From assembly GCA_029891345.1 (NCBI GenBank), contig CM057009.1, positions 87,077,916-87,141,915 on the forward strand: 64,000 nt of DNA. Direction: 5' to 3'. Each line of letters starts with the position of its first letter. Position 1 is the stretch's first letter. The notes below the pieces were generated by a model, which worked only from the letters and a program-made list of their open reading frames with translations, did no database searches and was not told the origin of the DNA. The position numbers and the translations under genes are program-made. Source of the DNA: Dryococelus australis (Eukaryota; Arthropoda; Insecta; Phasmatodea; Phasmatidae). Of this stretch, positions 11,009 through 22,444 are shown in pieces.

Positions 11009-12951
11009 TGTTACAGGGTGGGATACAATAGTGCTGAAATAATTTAGAATACCTGGTGCCTCCACCAAATTGTTACAGGGAGGGATACATTGGGGCTGAA
11101 ATAATTTAGAATACCTGGAGCTGAAAATCAAATTGTTACACACAAGAATAATTTAGGATTAGATAGTCGGTTAAAAAGAAATAAAAGTACAAATACACAT
11201 AAACAGAAAAAGGTAAGGTACTTTGAAACACGAATAAATATTTAAAAACTCAAAGGTTCGAACTAGAATTTTCCCAGGAAAATGCTACTTCTGCACATTA
11301 TGTTAATTTTTCGAAAATGATAAACTTACTCAATAAACGAGGTTGCCTCCACCACGTGCTTGAACGGAATAACAAACATCAGGGCAAGCACGAAGCCCTA
11401 GTAAAACCTGAAGTCTGACTCACTTCTCAGACATAAACAGCTGATATAATTTCTTTCACTCAATTATCCAAATGGAGCATTGTTTAAAATAAAACATAGA
11501 TGAAACAAGGATAATTATAAACATAGGCCAAAAGGAAATTGAAGTTGATGGTGCGGGGAGGGGGGGTTACTTGCTTACAGAGAGATACACTGGGAACGTT
11601 TCGCAGTTCCAGTGCTGTTGAAGAGTTACATGGTGTGTTGTAATTCTCTCATAAACAACTTATGCTCTTTTCTAAGTAATTAACTGTAACCCAAAACTAC
11701 AGCTACTTGCTCGACAGAGAGATTCAGCTAAAATGGAAATCAATTTTTAGAGAAAATGTAGAAAAAGGAATACATTCCAAATATCAAATATGTGTGTTTA
11801 TTAACTGAGTGCTATTAATTAATAACAAACAACAATAACATTTATATTAAACAAAAAGCAAAAGAAGTGAGTGAAGAGATTTGGATGGCTCTTAACATTG
11901 AGGTCTTAAGAGCTGATGAATGTGATTGAGGTGAGTATGGAGCAGCGCTGGGATGAAAGGAAAGGGAAAATGTTTGATCCCCGAGAAAACCAGCCGGCCA
12001 ACGGCATCGTCCGGCATGAATCCCACATGCGAAAATCCGGAGTGACCTGGCCGGGGATTGAACCCGGATAGCCATGGTGGGAGGTGAGCAGGCTAACCGC
12101 TCAGCCAACACGCAAAAGAAGAAAAAGATATGGAACAGTCATCAGATCAACTTGAGTGTAGAAGAAAAACTTAAAGTGAATAATAAACACATTCAATATC
12201 AAGAATCCAACAGTGACAGAACAAGCATTAGAATCTTGAGAAAACTAAAATTAACTTTTGATTAATATCCACTATCATAATTTATTAAACTTTCTTAATG
12301 AATATAGCTAAGCATAAAGATTATGTAAATTTTCTTTGATATCATGTATCGAATCTCGAATATGGAAATTGCAACAAGTTATTCTTTAATGGTGACTTTT
12401 ACAGAACATTTTTGTATGGTAATTGGTATTCACAATCGTAAAAAAAAAAAATAATTCTTCAACTTGGAAAAATAATTAAAACAGAGAAAACATTTAAGCT
12501 GAGGCTCATAGGCCTCGTTAAAAAGCCATTTAAGTACTATTCGGAGTTACAAAAACTCAGATAAATTTTAATCTTAATCTTTGCGTTAGAAGGTTAGCTC
12601 ATTTCACATCTCGAAGATAACTGCTGCATTAATACAAAAAAAAAGTTACTCTAGGAACAATAGTGAACTATTAACTCCTCCAAATACACTTCTAATTTAT
12701 TTAGAATGGGATTAGCTTGAAAATTTATTGGTAATGAAAAGGTGAAGTAAATAAAAATTTCATTTGACGTAAATTACTACAAGAGGAATACTTAACAAAA
12801 CACAACTTTAGATTGGCTACGATAACCAGTTTACTTCAGTGAATAGTATCAACCTAAGAACAATTTTCATAAACAAAGAACGCAGTTGGGATACAAATTA
12901 AATTAAAGTACTGGAACTAAATGCATTTCCAATTACAATTATCATCAGTAA
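11009..12951. repeat. Dispersed repeat Y, copy A (interrupted by a SINE)
   Basis: Matches 47938-49606 in the same orientation. Both copies open with two tandem 62-bp units starting TGTTACAGGGxGGGATACA (11009 and 11071 here), followed by the start of a third. Without the SINE and one copy of its duplication, copy A is about 1.69 kb and copy B about 1.67 kb. There is no coding potential. A solo LTR is possible (TG start) but no matching target duplication was found. Confidence 0.75.
11868..12111 (-). mobile_element. tRNA-derived SINE, copy 1
   Basis: On the minus strand the 5' end carries pol III promoter boxes: an A box TGGCTGAGCGGTTAGCC and a B box GGGTTCAATCCCC, about 35 bases apart, as in a tRNA with the TGGCxxAGxGG start. 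A body of about 170 bases follows without a poly(A) tail. It is flanked by a perfect 10-bp target duplication, GCAAAAGAAG, at 11858-11867 and 12112-12121. Repeat Y copy B has the empty site. A second copy is at 59894-60151. Confidence 0.92.
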
Positions 12952-14145
12952 TGGCTGGAAGAAGAGGTTCCTGCATATTAGCCCTAAAAATTTACTATTT
13001 ACAGGCTGGGCCTGGGGCGAAGCAGGGAAAAATTCCCCAACCAAGCAAAACAAACTTCACACAAAAATATTTATCACACCATGACAATTAGCTAAGGTCT
13101 CCCCCAGACCGCTTCAGCCTCACGTTTGCTCTCCTCGACGGCTAGTTTTCAACAACAACTCAGCACCTGACTGTGTCTGACATCCTACCTCTCGCCACTT
13201 TGCGTCCAGCCAATCAGAGAACTCCATGCTTTCTTCGCAACTACTTGTAAACACATGATCAGCTCCAACTCGCTCTCCTCATCCTCTGAACGCCCTACAC
13301 TTTGTCTGCTGCCCGCAGCACGAAACCTCCCTTCCCCTGACAGCACCTACAAACTCATGGCTGTCAAAGCAAAATGTCACCATCAGTAAAACTTCCCGAA
13401 CTCGCTCAGTAAACACAGTATCGCACAAAAACAATTTGCAAAAGAAATTATTGCAAACTCTAGTTATGCAGCAGTGAAAGAAAACATGACCAGTTGCAGC
13501 TGGCACAAAGGAAGTGCTGAGACTAATCTCAGCCCGGAAATATCTATAAACATTTCCAGCAGCGACTCTCTAGAATCCTCTACAGCCAACCTAAGGAATA
13601 TTCCCGGGAAAAAAAAACTGAACAATCTCTTATCCCAACTTAAAAATAATTTAAACCCATCTGAACAAAAAATAATGAAAACTTAACGCATCATAACAAA
13701 AAATGGAAAAGCTTCCAAAAACAGAAAAAGGGAAAAAAAAATTAAAGGCATCTGAACAAAAGATAAATTTTTTTTTGAAAATACCCAAAAAAAAAAAAAA
13801 AAAAATTGAAAACAATTTTCAACTTCGTCCAATTTTCCTGCACATAATGATTTGTGGACCCCTCCAAATAAATTTTCTATTTAGATTCCCAGAAGAAATC
13901 AACAATAAGAGTACAAAGTATATTGACATTCTAGTTAAAAACAATATTTTATTTTTTTTTAATATTTGTCTGTTGGTGAGAGCCTACTAATCCTAACATC
14001 CTTCCTAAATTACACACCAATCAACCAACTGTTCACGTCAATGCAAGGATCCCGTTTTCTGTAAACTCCCAAATTAAGAACAATTTTGTTTCCTATAATT
14101 TTGTGATACTTACACAATTCCACTTTCTTTATAATATGACTCAGT
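12952..14145. other. AT-rich DNA, no gene supported
   Basis: Frames of 60-95 codons near 13279-13990 are rich in Lys/Asn from A-runs and show no domain. 13090-13300 is locally less AT-rich but has nothing recognisable. Confidence 0.5.
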
Positions 14146-16075
14146 CGGGTGAGACTTGAGACGAACAATGACACAAATACTTACTGGTAATTTGGGCGCC
14201 AACGGTGCTTCCCAATCACTGCACTATTGAGACTCAGGGTTCTCAGGGATGTTGTGGGTTTTTTTGTGTCCGTCTCACCCGTGTGTACTTACAAACACGT
14301 TGACAATACTAAACTTTTAATAAAATAACTGAAATAAACAATTGATAAAACATATGTGGCTAGGACACTGTCACTACTGAATAAAAAAATGGAGTTCACT
14401 GTAGACTTGTTTTTATTGATATTGTTCATACACAACAACGTGCCAATTAAATGATTATCTTGGTCATAACTAGCCAATTCTGCTTGGGTGCTCCCCAGCC
14501 TGTAATTAATTTAGCGCATGCCTAAATGGATGATCTCACCGAGGTGCATGAAAGCACAGCCTTCACAAGGGAAGAGGGCTGACAGCCACTACGGTGGACT
14601 GACAGTTTTTCCGTGAAGACAGGACACTGTGAATTACAAATGAAATCCCTGATACATTAACACGTGTGATTACTCGGCATCACTAATGCAAACTCGTCGG
14701 GGCTCGCCCTCCATACGTGGCTAGTGTTGTGACGGCCTATACACAGAGCCGGCTAGGTCGGGAATAATTGCACCGTACACTAATTACAAAATTACATAGA
14801 CCCTTGAATGATACATGAAATAAGATGGGACACGAGATGAGTATTCACAATAAACACACACATGTGTGAAAACAAGTTTATATGGCATGGATGCCGCTGG
14901 ATGAAGTTCGTAGCGGACCACGTGGTGCAGGTGAAAGTGCAATATTTCTGTGTGGAAATTGCAAACTAAAATCAGATCAACTAGTATTTGTGTTGAGCAA
15001 GTGATTCTCTTTACGATTAGAATTGTTATAGGCTTGTAACTTGCCTGATGGCGGTGAAATCAAAAATTTCTGTGACCGTGTTGTCAAGTACAAAAAGCTC
15101 AATTTATGTGAGAAATACATTGAACCCTAAATAAAACTGACATAGAACCCTGGAATAAATGATTGCACATACGATGATACATAAATAAGCTCGTAAAACA
15201 CAATGATGGCGTATGGAAAGACTTGGCTTCAGTTGGTCACGTGGTTATACGTGATGTTGCCATAAAATATTCAAACACGAAAATTACCCTCAAATACATA
15301 CATAAAAATAAAGTTCTTAAAATTGTGTGTAGCAATTATGCAGAAGTTACACTGAAATGCCATAAACATAGGCAGATGCTGTCTGATTCAAAATATGCGG
15401 TTCGCGCGACCTCTCCAACATCTTTCTCCTCATTCTCCTTGATTATGTTAAAAATGCCATAAGGGCGTAAGAATTAGTAAAGCAGAAGCATAATGCTGCG
15501 GAAAATGTCTGGCAAAAACGTATGCAAGCAAAGATTAACCGGTAAACTAAATTGACTATGGAAACCTAAATCAGTGAACAAAAGTTGTAGTGCATACAGG
15601 ACAGTGTCGTACCTCGTCAGCTCTCCTCGACAGACTGTCCAGATACAAGCGTCGCACGGACCTACCATGGCCGCCTACAGGGTTCACATAAACAGAAGTG
15701 CTATGCACACCGAGTGAAATATTTTATATTGAAAATAAACTGGCACAAATTAAATTAGATATTGTTTTACATTTCTATAATTTTCTTATGAATTTTAGTA
15801 TTATGTTACTCTCTCTTTGCGATGGCGTTCAAGCCAGAGTATTAAGTGTTCTTAATAGCGGTGCCGTGGGCACTTTGCATATTCCTAACCAAACAATTAA
15901 AATTAGTACAAACACTTAAAAATATTTTAAGACATATCAAACACTGTAAAGACAATATAACAGATTTTACCCTGAAATTAACATTTATATGAAAGAAAAA
16001 ATTATCGCGTTCACATGACACGTGAGTGCCGTCATGGGCTCTAGTGCCGCTGGCGTTAAATTAATATCTTATCAC
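14146..16075. repeat. Dispersed repeat X, copy A
   Basis: Matches 43013-44935 in the same orientation over about 1.9 kb. Both start at CGGGTGAGAC and end at GGGCTCTAGTGCCGCTGGC. The outer parts are roughly 85-88% identical by eye, whereas 14525-15310 is almost identical to copy B. On the minus strand near 14186-14196 there is TGGCGCCCAA, the first ten bases of a typical tRNA-Lys primer site, so X could be an LTR plus leader of a minus-strand element; this is only a suggestion. A 10-bp perfect inverted repeat (CGGGTGAGAC, 14146-14155 and 14272-14281) lies at the left end. No supported ORF. Confidence 0.8.
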
Positions 16076-16235
16076 AACTGATAGGTTATAAAAAAAGACA
16101 GTAATTTTTATAACCTTACAAAACATTTGAAAGATGCCCTTTTTTTTTTGTCAAACCGCTCTCTCTCTCCCTCCCTCCTCCCCTATATATATATATGATC
16201 TCTGACCATGTACACCTGTAGGAACATGTTAACAT

Positions 16236-16269
16236 GTTAGATTAGATCCCCCCCCCCCATGGGGATCTA
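16236..16269. repeat. Small hairpin around a C-run
   Basis: TTAGATCCCC and its complement GGGGATCTAA face each other around a run of C residues and ATG. It sits at the truncated end of the PHD-Gag gypsy remnant and may mark a junction. Confidence 0.5.
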
Positions 16270-16289
16270 ACATCATCACAATCTGGTTA

Positions 16290-16560
16290 TTAGTGTCTGC
16301 GGGTAGGCAAGGTTTTGACTACCGCCAATGGACCCTCAATCCATGAGATCATCGTAGCCTTACTGTCCCCGAGACGTACTAATCGACTGCCACAATCCAT
16401 CACGACGTTGTAATCGCTCAACCAAGGCTGCCCCAAGATAACTTCCTTTGGGATCCCCCACAGGTTGTAAATTCAGTTATCTGGTCTAGGTAGTGGACGC
16501 GCAGTGGTAATGTAATTTTGCAGTCGACCACTAAGGTCGTGTCTGGCTATGCCATCTTTA
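16290..16560 (-). pseudogene. pol: Retropepsin C-terminal part (PHD-Gag gypsy, minus)
   Basis: The minus strand reads a hydrophobic block with ITLPLRVHYLDQ, then VILGQPWLSDYNVVMDCGS and RLVRLGD, with a frame change between. The xVILGxxWLxxYxxVxD arrangement is the C-terminal half of Ty3/gypsy aspartic proteases. The N-terminal catalytic D-S/T-G was not found in the open parts. The reading stops at about 16280, where this element is truncated. Confidence 0.6.
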
Positions 16561-17289
16561 TGGTAAGTGGTTGCGGGTTAACGCCACGCTGTGCTTGTGG
16601 TGGTCTTGTTGTCTCCCATCTACTTCCCAGTTCTCTCACAAGGGGCAGTCTCTGTTGAAATGCCTCCCCGAGCAGTACCGGTATGGTGGTGAGTCGAGGG
16701 GTGGTGTGAGGATTGGTCGGACCAGGGTTGGCTTGTCTCTCCGGCGTAGGGGGCTGGCTGTTGACCTTGCCTGCGGCACACGCCGGTCGGTCCAAGAGCG
16801 CTTGCTCTCTGTTGTTATTTTTCACCTTCTGTGTCCTATTTACAAGTTCCTCCATAGTCTGTGGCTTCGGGCTTGATAGCAAATTCTGAAAGGAGGGGAG
16901 TAGAGTACTCAACTTTCCTCACTTTTTTCCGGGTATATCCGGCAATGCATTTGGGCTTTTCGACTGAATATAGATTTTTACCTACTCTTTCTAACCCTGG
17001 GCTTCGCATGGAAATCCGCAATAAGTTGGGCCATGACTTCCTCACCAGTAAATTGTGCAGTGAGGCGGTCCCTTAGTTGTTGCCAGTCCAAAATGAATTC
17101 ACCATATTTTACCCACCAATCGTGGGCTTTGCTCTGCAGTTGCCACTGCGTCTTATTGATCCATTGTTTCCTGGGTATTCCATATTCCACAAATTCCTCC
17201 TCACGTTCCCTAAGGAATATTGTGTGTTCTTCGTGTGGTAGCTCGGTAAATTCGGACAGTTTGAAATCTCTGTCCGGTACTGACATCAT
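16547..17289 (-). pseudogene. gag: gag core of PHD-Gag gypsy (minus)
   Basis: The frame 17289-16978 carries a retrotransposon gag core: IPRKQWINKTQWQLQSKAHDWW, then VKYGEFILDWQQLRDRL and FTGEEVMAQLIADF. The next frame (16912-16547) continues with a Gln/Pro-rich region containing PQTMEELVNRTQKVKNNNRE. The same core occurs at 51635-51900 on the plus strand. The frame changes near 17040-16980, and the upstream finger region is in another frame with a stop between, so the gene is broken. Confidence 0.75.
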
Positions 17290-17369
17290 TACATTGCTTC
17301 TTTTTCTGTGTTCCTGGTCTGTGTTACAGGTGGTGTTTGCTCACACCACTCTGATAGACCTGGCCAGGA

Positions 17370-17440
17370 CGAGTGACCCTCTCATCTGGCCAGCCTATGT
17401 AGGTGTGGTGGAATTCAGAATCACATGTTATACACCGAAT
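17370..17440 (-). pseudogene. gag: Second half of a PHD-like finger in Gag (minus)
   Basis: The minus strand reads RCITCDSEFHHTYIGWPDERV. This corresponds to the CX2CX4HX2C-xGW part of a PHD finger, with the last Cys ligand read as Tyr. It is homologous to the finger at 51438-51500 (HCIICNEPYHHNCIGW). The first half of the finger (VCNSHCNRQGLH) lies beyond the inserted hAT-like element at about 23216-23257. Confidence 0.7.
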
Positions 17441-17786
17441 GGTGTATAAGTAGAGTTGGGCAGGATAGAAAATTTGGGTGCGGGAAACGAGACGGGATCG
17501 GGAATTTGTCGGTACACTAGAAAATTAACAAAATGTACAAATAAAAATTTATGATTAATTTACTACCGAAATGTGTATTCAATACTTTATAGCAAGCCTG
17601 GCATTTTGCTTACACATTGTCTGGCATTTTTTTGTAAAAATGCCAAATATATGCATTGAATTTCTCACCAGTATTTTTTATATCCATATTTGTTCTAACA
17701 CACTATGTAAACAAATGGTAGTGTGAGTAAATAAAATATAAAAAACGAAAATAAAATAATGTTTTGTACCAAATTAACATGTCTTA

Positions 17787-18432
17787 GGGCACGTTTACAC
17801 AATGATAGTAGCTACCATGATAGTAGGTATCACGAAAGTGTGTGGAAGGAACTGCAGTGATAGATCCTGTTTACATACACGGTCGAGACATGCTGTGATA
17901 ATTAACCTCAAAACGGACATGTCCGACAACAATTGTGTAAATACATTGATTGGCCCTACATTTATATCCTTTTGTCAAGAGGTTGGTATTTGTTGGGGTA
18001 GTTAAATATTGTGACAGGATAGTAATAACATGTAAATATATATTGTTCCTATGGTTTATTATATGACAGTAAGTATGCTGTCAATACTGTCGTGTTATAC
18101 CTATATGATAATATACGTCCTGTCATACTGCCACATAGTGTAAGGACGACGACAGATATTAACAGAATCCAAATAATTCTGCAATGTTACTGTCAATGTG
18201 TACACATGTACAAATTTGTGACCCACACCATCACGATAGATAGTGATGCTACACAGTTTACACTACGATAGTTGCATGTTTTGTCACGTCAGTTACGATC
18301 ACTATCTAGCTCAAGCTGATATCGCGATAGTGATATTGTGATGGTGCAACATTAACTATCGTGCAGTTTACACTGCAATAGTAATGCAAAAGTAGCTGTC
18401 GTGATAGGAACTATTGCAGCGTAAATGCGCCC
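17787..18432. mobile_element. 646-bp TIR element with internal copies of its terminal motif
   Basis: Termini are GGGCACGTTTACAC (left) and, inverted, GGGCGCATTTACGC (right), each followed by CTATCRNGATAG-like text. The terminal motif recurs inside as CAGTTTACACTACGATAG (about 18254) and CAGTTTACACTGCAATAG (about 18364). There is no ORF. Flanks ATGTCTTA and ATGTATAT share only ATGT, so the target duplication is uncertain. Confidence 0.65.
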
Positions 18433-18913
18433 ATGTATATAGATTACTGCACTAAAAATTACACAGTGTTTAAACTTTCATTTAAAACTACAACTTTATT
18501 GATATAAAATAATGTTAAATGAAAATTTAATTGTGTTACATTATGCAATCTCATGTGCGGGTGATTAGCAAAATAAAGACACTAGCAGTACTGTTCCTAA
18601 CAACGACTGTCATTGGGCAAAATTCTACCTTACGTGATGTGCTGGCCAATAACGTACCACCTTAGATGAAGATGTGCCACGTTTGGAAGTTGTGCTGCCA
18701 TATAACCTACAAGAACGAGATGCATGTAGCCATAGAGAAATGAACGATCATTTCAATTTTTATGAGTTTATGTGGAAATGCATTTGCATCCCCGCCAATT
18801 TAAATGTGATTTTACAAGTATACATTCGTTTGATATACCTTTCGGGCCACAATGGCATTATTTGGTAGCATTTCTAAGAAGTTCGCGAAAATAAACAAAG
18901 TTAAGAGGACGTG
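18433..18913. other. Interior of the hAT-like element, no gene seen
   Basis: AT-rich sequence between the TIR element and the LTR retrotransposon; no transposase signature on either strand. Confidence 0.5.
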
Positions 18914-19052
18914 TGTCGTGTTATTGTTTATACCAGTTACTTGCACCTGCTATGTATCTCATGTCTCCGCCATGACTGACTTCGTCTTGCCAACCTTATC
19001 GCTTTATAATCTGTATTTACCTACACTCACATACATATTTCCCAACACTACA
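18914..19052 (-). repeat. 3' LTR, 139 bp
   Basis: TG...CA ends, same length as the partner at 22463-22601; about 89% identical by manual alignment. Confidence 0.93.
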
Positions 19053-19439
19053 TCTCTACCTTCATTCTCAGCTTCATTTGCTTGCTGTCCTATAAGTCCA
19101 ACCTTTGTGGCGGGACTATTTTACGTCCCCTTCTAGTCCTTCTACACGCTTCCTCTGCCTTGTTGTATGCTTCTTCCTCTGCTGTGCTGTACGCTTCTCC
19201 TCGCCCGTCTGTTGGAAACCCTCAAAATGGTGACTCCTCTCGAGAGTCTCTGGGCGGTGTGTCCTGGTCGAATGGCTGTGCCATCATGCTTCTAGCTTCT
19301 CCTGATGCCACTGGTCGAGCTGTATCTGCTGCACCGTGTATATTGGTTGCCTTTACTGGCACCCCTTTTCTGCTCTCTTCGTCTGGCACCTTTACTACCT
19401 GCCTTCTATCTCATCATAACGTAGCTGCCTCTGATGACA

Positions 19440-20082
19440 AGTAGTATGACCTGGGATACCTGGCTGTCCCTTGAATTGTCCCCTGTCTTTTTAGGTCTGG
19501 TATCCACACTCGCTCACCCGGGGCCTATGGTTCCAATTCTTTAACGCCATGCCTTCTGTCATACACCATTTTGCTCCTGGTTTTTAGATAACTGTCACAT
19601 TCACCGATGGATTGTAGTATCCCATGTTCCCATCATGGCTGTAGGGTCGTTTGTACAACTGGAAGGGTAGTTCATGACTTACGACCAAACAACAGCTCTG
19701 TCTGTCAAAATCCTGATTACAGTGGTGTGGCTCAGTATGCTAGCAACCCAAGGTTCGAATCTTGTTACTTTATCCGGATGTTTTTTGCTACTGCAACTAC
19801 ATTTTCTGTCGCTCCATTGGACTCCAGGAATTTGGGGCTAGATGTGATGTGGCTGAGCCCATAATCTTGGGCAAACTGTTGAAAATCCCATGATGTCAAC
19901 TGTGTCCCTCCAACACTCTGAACGGTTTCCGGTATTCCATGCCTGGAAAATATGTTCTGCAGCCGTTTGATCACTGCATCTGTAGTCAAGCAATCCATAT
20001 GTACTACTTCCAGGTATCTAGAGAAGTAGTCATAAATTACTAAATAATGTGTTCCTTTTATTTGTATAATGTCAATTCCCAC
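19440..20082 (-). pseudogene. pol: Integrase of the 139-bp-LTR gypsy (minus)
   Basis: The frame 20082-19765 holds the integrase core: GIDIIQIKGTHYLVIYDYFS with the first catalytic Asp, then FSRHGIPE, SVGGTQL, and SSPKFLESNGATENVV. The second catalytic Asp (normally in a SDNG-like motif) reads Val, while the Glu of NGATEN is kept. Downstream (about 19765-19660) the chain continues through stops to LLFGRK, and near 19510-19450 GERVWIPDLK and PGIPGH mark the C-terminal domain. The zinc-binding N-terminal domain is in the weak region 20401-20159. Dead copy. Confidence 0.85.
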
Positions 20083-20397
20083 CGTGGCCCGTGGTCACTC
20101 TGGCAATGGTGTCTGTATAAGAGGCTCCGCACACTGTACTTTTTGCTGCAGACATTGTTCACAACATACTACCAGTCACCTTACGTCTTGCGAAACATGT
20201 GGCCACCACACTGATGCGTTCGCTCGCCTTCGACACTTCACAATGCCCATATGACCTTGATGTATTCTTGTCAACATCTCTGTGCGTAAGCTCTTCGGGA
20301 TAAACACCCATGTCCTGTACATGATTAGCCCTTGTTGGTAGGACAGTTGATTCCTTTATTGCCAAAACACTGACTCTTTTTTGAATCCCTGTGCTAG

Positions 20398-20946
20398 TCA
20401 TATTTCTTGCAGACCTGAGTCTGTAAACGGGGTTGCTTGCAGTACCATCTCAGCCAAGAGTTCATCCTCGTCCTCTATCGCCCTCTGGGTGTGCACCTCT
20501 GGCTTGTGCACTGGAGCTCTCGAGAGTGTATCTGGTACACAAAATGACTTACCAGCAACATGCACCACATCATAGTTGAAGCACATTAAGTGCATCTGCA
20601 TTCTCTGCAGTCATGCTGTAAGTTCTACTACAGGCTTACTGGATAGCAGGGTAACTAGAGGCTTATGGTTGGTCATCAATGTTATTCTGCTTCCTTACAC
20701 ATAGTTCTTAAATCATTCACATGCTCATGTTACAGCCAGGGCCTCTTTCTCTATCTGTGCATAGCGTCTTTCCACCTCTCTTAGGCTTCTAGATGCATAG
20801 GCTACTGATTTATCACACTCCTTCCTGACACTGGTCCAGCACACTCCCCAGTCCATATAATGATGCATCTGCAGCTGTATTTGTGTAATCACTCCTTCGC
20901 TCAACATTCTGTCTAATTCTTCCTTTACTTTATCTCTGAGTGGCAA
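20398..20946 (-). pseudogene. pol: RT/RNase H with deleted RT palm (minus)
   Basis: The frame 20946-20725 begins with an RT N-terminal motif (VKEELDRMLSEGVIT) and passes within about ten residues to RNase H text (DKSVAYASRSLREVERRYAQ and IEKEALAV). The whole RT palm, with its YxDD site, is absent: an in-frame internal deletion or a recombinant. The frame 20601-20398 ends RNase H with VAGKSFCVPDTLSRAP, the usual Ty3/gypsy boundary before integrase. This copy could not make its own RT. Confidence 0.85.
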
Positions 20947-21258
20947 AGCTACACGTCGTAGGGCTAGTACTGCAAAGGGAACTGCAGCTTCTTTTATCGC
21001 AATGTGATACTCCAGCTGTAGCTTCCTGAGGCCTCAAAACACATTAGGTAACTTCCTTACAAACTTATTCGTCTCAGTTGGTTTATTTTAATTTGCCTTA
21101 GTCTCCTCTCGCCAAACTTCTGCTGCTTCCCTTACAGTCACTACATTTAATGTTTTAATTGCTGGTTGGCCCAACAATGGCACCTGCTGTCCTTTTACCA
21201 CGTAGATTTCTTGACTGATGTGTTGTTTACCAAGGGTCAAAAGTACAGTGGCAGTACC

Positions 21259-21522
21259 TTAGACTGGAATGGGATTTCTGCCCGCACCATACAGTCTCGT
21301 CTTCGATTTACACAGCAACAGGCCTAACTTGTCACTTGTGGGTTTATCTGTGACCATTACATCTGCATCCGTATCTATTTTGAAGTTTGTTGTTTTTCCT
21401 TGCACCTCAACATACATGGGTTTGAACATACTTGTAAAGCCACTTCTCCCATGTAATATTCTTGGTCCGACTTCTTCCCTTCTTTTAATTCTTGCACCAT
21501 TGTAATTTTGCTTTGGCAACAT
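21259..21522 (-). pseudogene. pol: Retropepsin of the 139-bp-LTR gypsy (minus)
   Basis: The segment shows PMYVEVQGKTTNFKIDTDADV followed by LGLLLCKSKTRLYGAG, the layout of an LTR-retrotransposon aspartic protease N-terminal half. The catalytic D-T-G-A reads D-T-D-A, so the flap-facing Gly is lost. It lies directly downstream of the Gag zinc knuckles, as expected for gypsy elements. Confidence 0.75.
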
Positions 21523-22297
21523 TGGCTGTAATGCCCCAACTTATTATATTTAAAACATGAAACATTCCTCGCTGGACATCTGGACCCATTGTGTCTCGGT
21601 GAAATGCCACACTTTGAACATTTACTGTGTCCTTGTACTAGTTTTGTGCTATTCCTACTGTTTTCCTTTCCAAAACTTTCATACCTTTCTGAAGCCCATC
21701 CACTGAAGTGACCCCTTGCTGTCTATGACTTTTGACACTATCCACACTTGCCTTATTTTCCCGTACAATCTGCTGCTGCCCTCGCACTGTCTCTGCTTGG
21801 CAAATACGCCTACCACTTCCGGGGAATTGAGGTTACCGTCAATTTGTAACGACACTGAGAGTTTATCATCCGCTACTCCAATTACCAGTACTGTTGTTAT
21901 TCGTTCTTCTTTTAAGTCTTTCAGCTCACATGTTTCTGCCGCCTTGAACACATCATTAATAAACACGTCCCCTGGCTCTCCGTCGTGCTGGCGCTGTATG
22001 AAAAATTTTTTCTCATTCATAGACTACATTCTTCTTCACTTTGAAGAAGTTACTAATCTTATGTTTCACTACTTTATACTGATTTATTTGGGTTGCGGGT
22101 AACGCGAACGATGTTAACAAATCATCTACCTCAGCACCCATGTAATATAATAGCATATTCACCTGACTTTCTTCTGGCTTATTAGCAAGCTCCAATGCTA
22201 TCCTAAACCTTTCAAATCTTGTAATCCGCTTATTACACTCTGTCGGCATCTGAAAGTTAAAATTTTCTGCGGGTACTATGTGAAACTGTGCCACCAT
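21500..22297 (-). pseudogene. gag: gag of the 139-bp-LTR gypsy, with zinc knuckles (minus)
   Basis: Gag starts near 22297 (MVAQFHIVPAENFNFQMP) and has the FNFQMPTEC...RFERFRIALELANK pattern plus NMLLYYMGAEVDDLL (22240-22110) typical of gypsy Gag; the next frame continues with FFIQRQHDGEPGDVFINDV and CELKDLKEERI. The end (about 21640-21530) has two zinc knuckles: CSKCGISPRHNGSRC and CFKYNKLGHYSQC, the second with Tyr for its second Cys. A frame change occurs near 22015. Confidence 0.85.
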
Positions 22298-22444
22298 TTC
22301 TGTTCGCTGTATACCGCGCGTCAGGAACTGTAGGTTATCTCATATTGTCAGCACTCCCGTGATACGTAATTTTCATTTCGCACTAAGTCTCTCTTGAACG
22401 ATATATTACCTTGTTTTTCCATTTATACAATCCGTGTACTAACT

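Noticed and set aside
11009-11140. CRISPR-like short direct repeats
   Set aside because: These are two adjacent 62-bp tandem units of repeat Y without spacers, in a eukaryotic genome.
15223-15462. 79-codon frame present in both X copies
   Set aside because: It spans the edge of the near-identical tract, and the part outside diverges without respect for codons; the end is not shared. No coding support.
19726-19772. tRNA-like text with a perfect B box GGTTCGAATC on the plus strand
   Set aside because: The A and B boxes are too close, and the minus strand here reads continuous integrase text, so the match is accidental.
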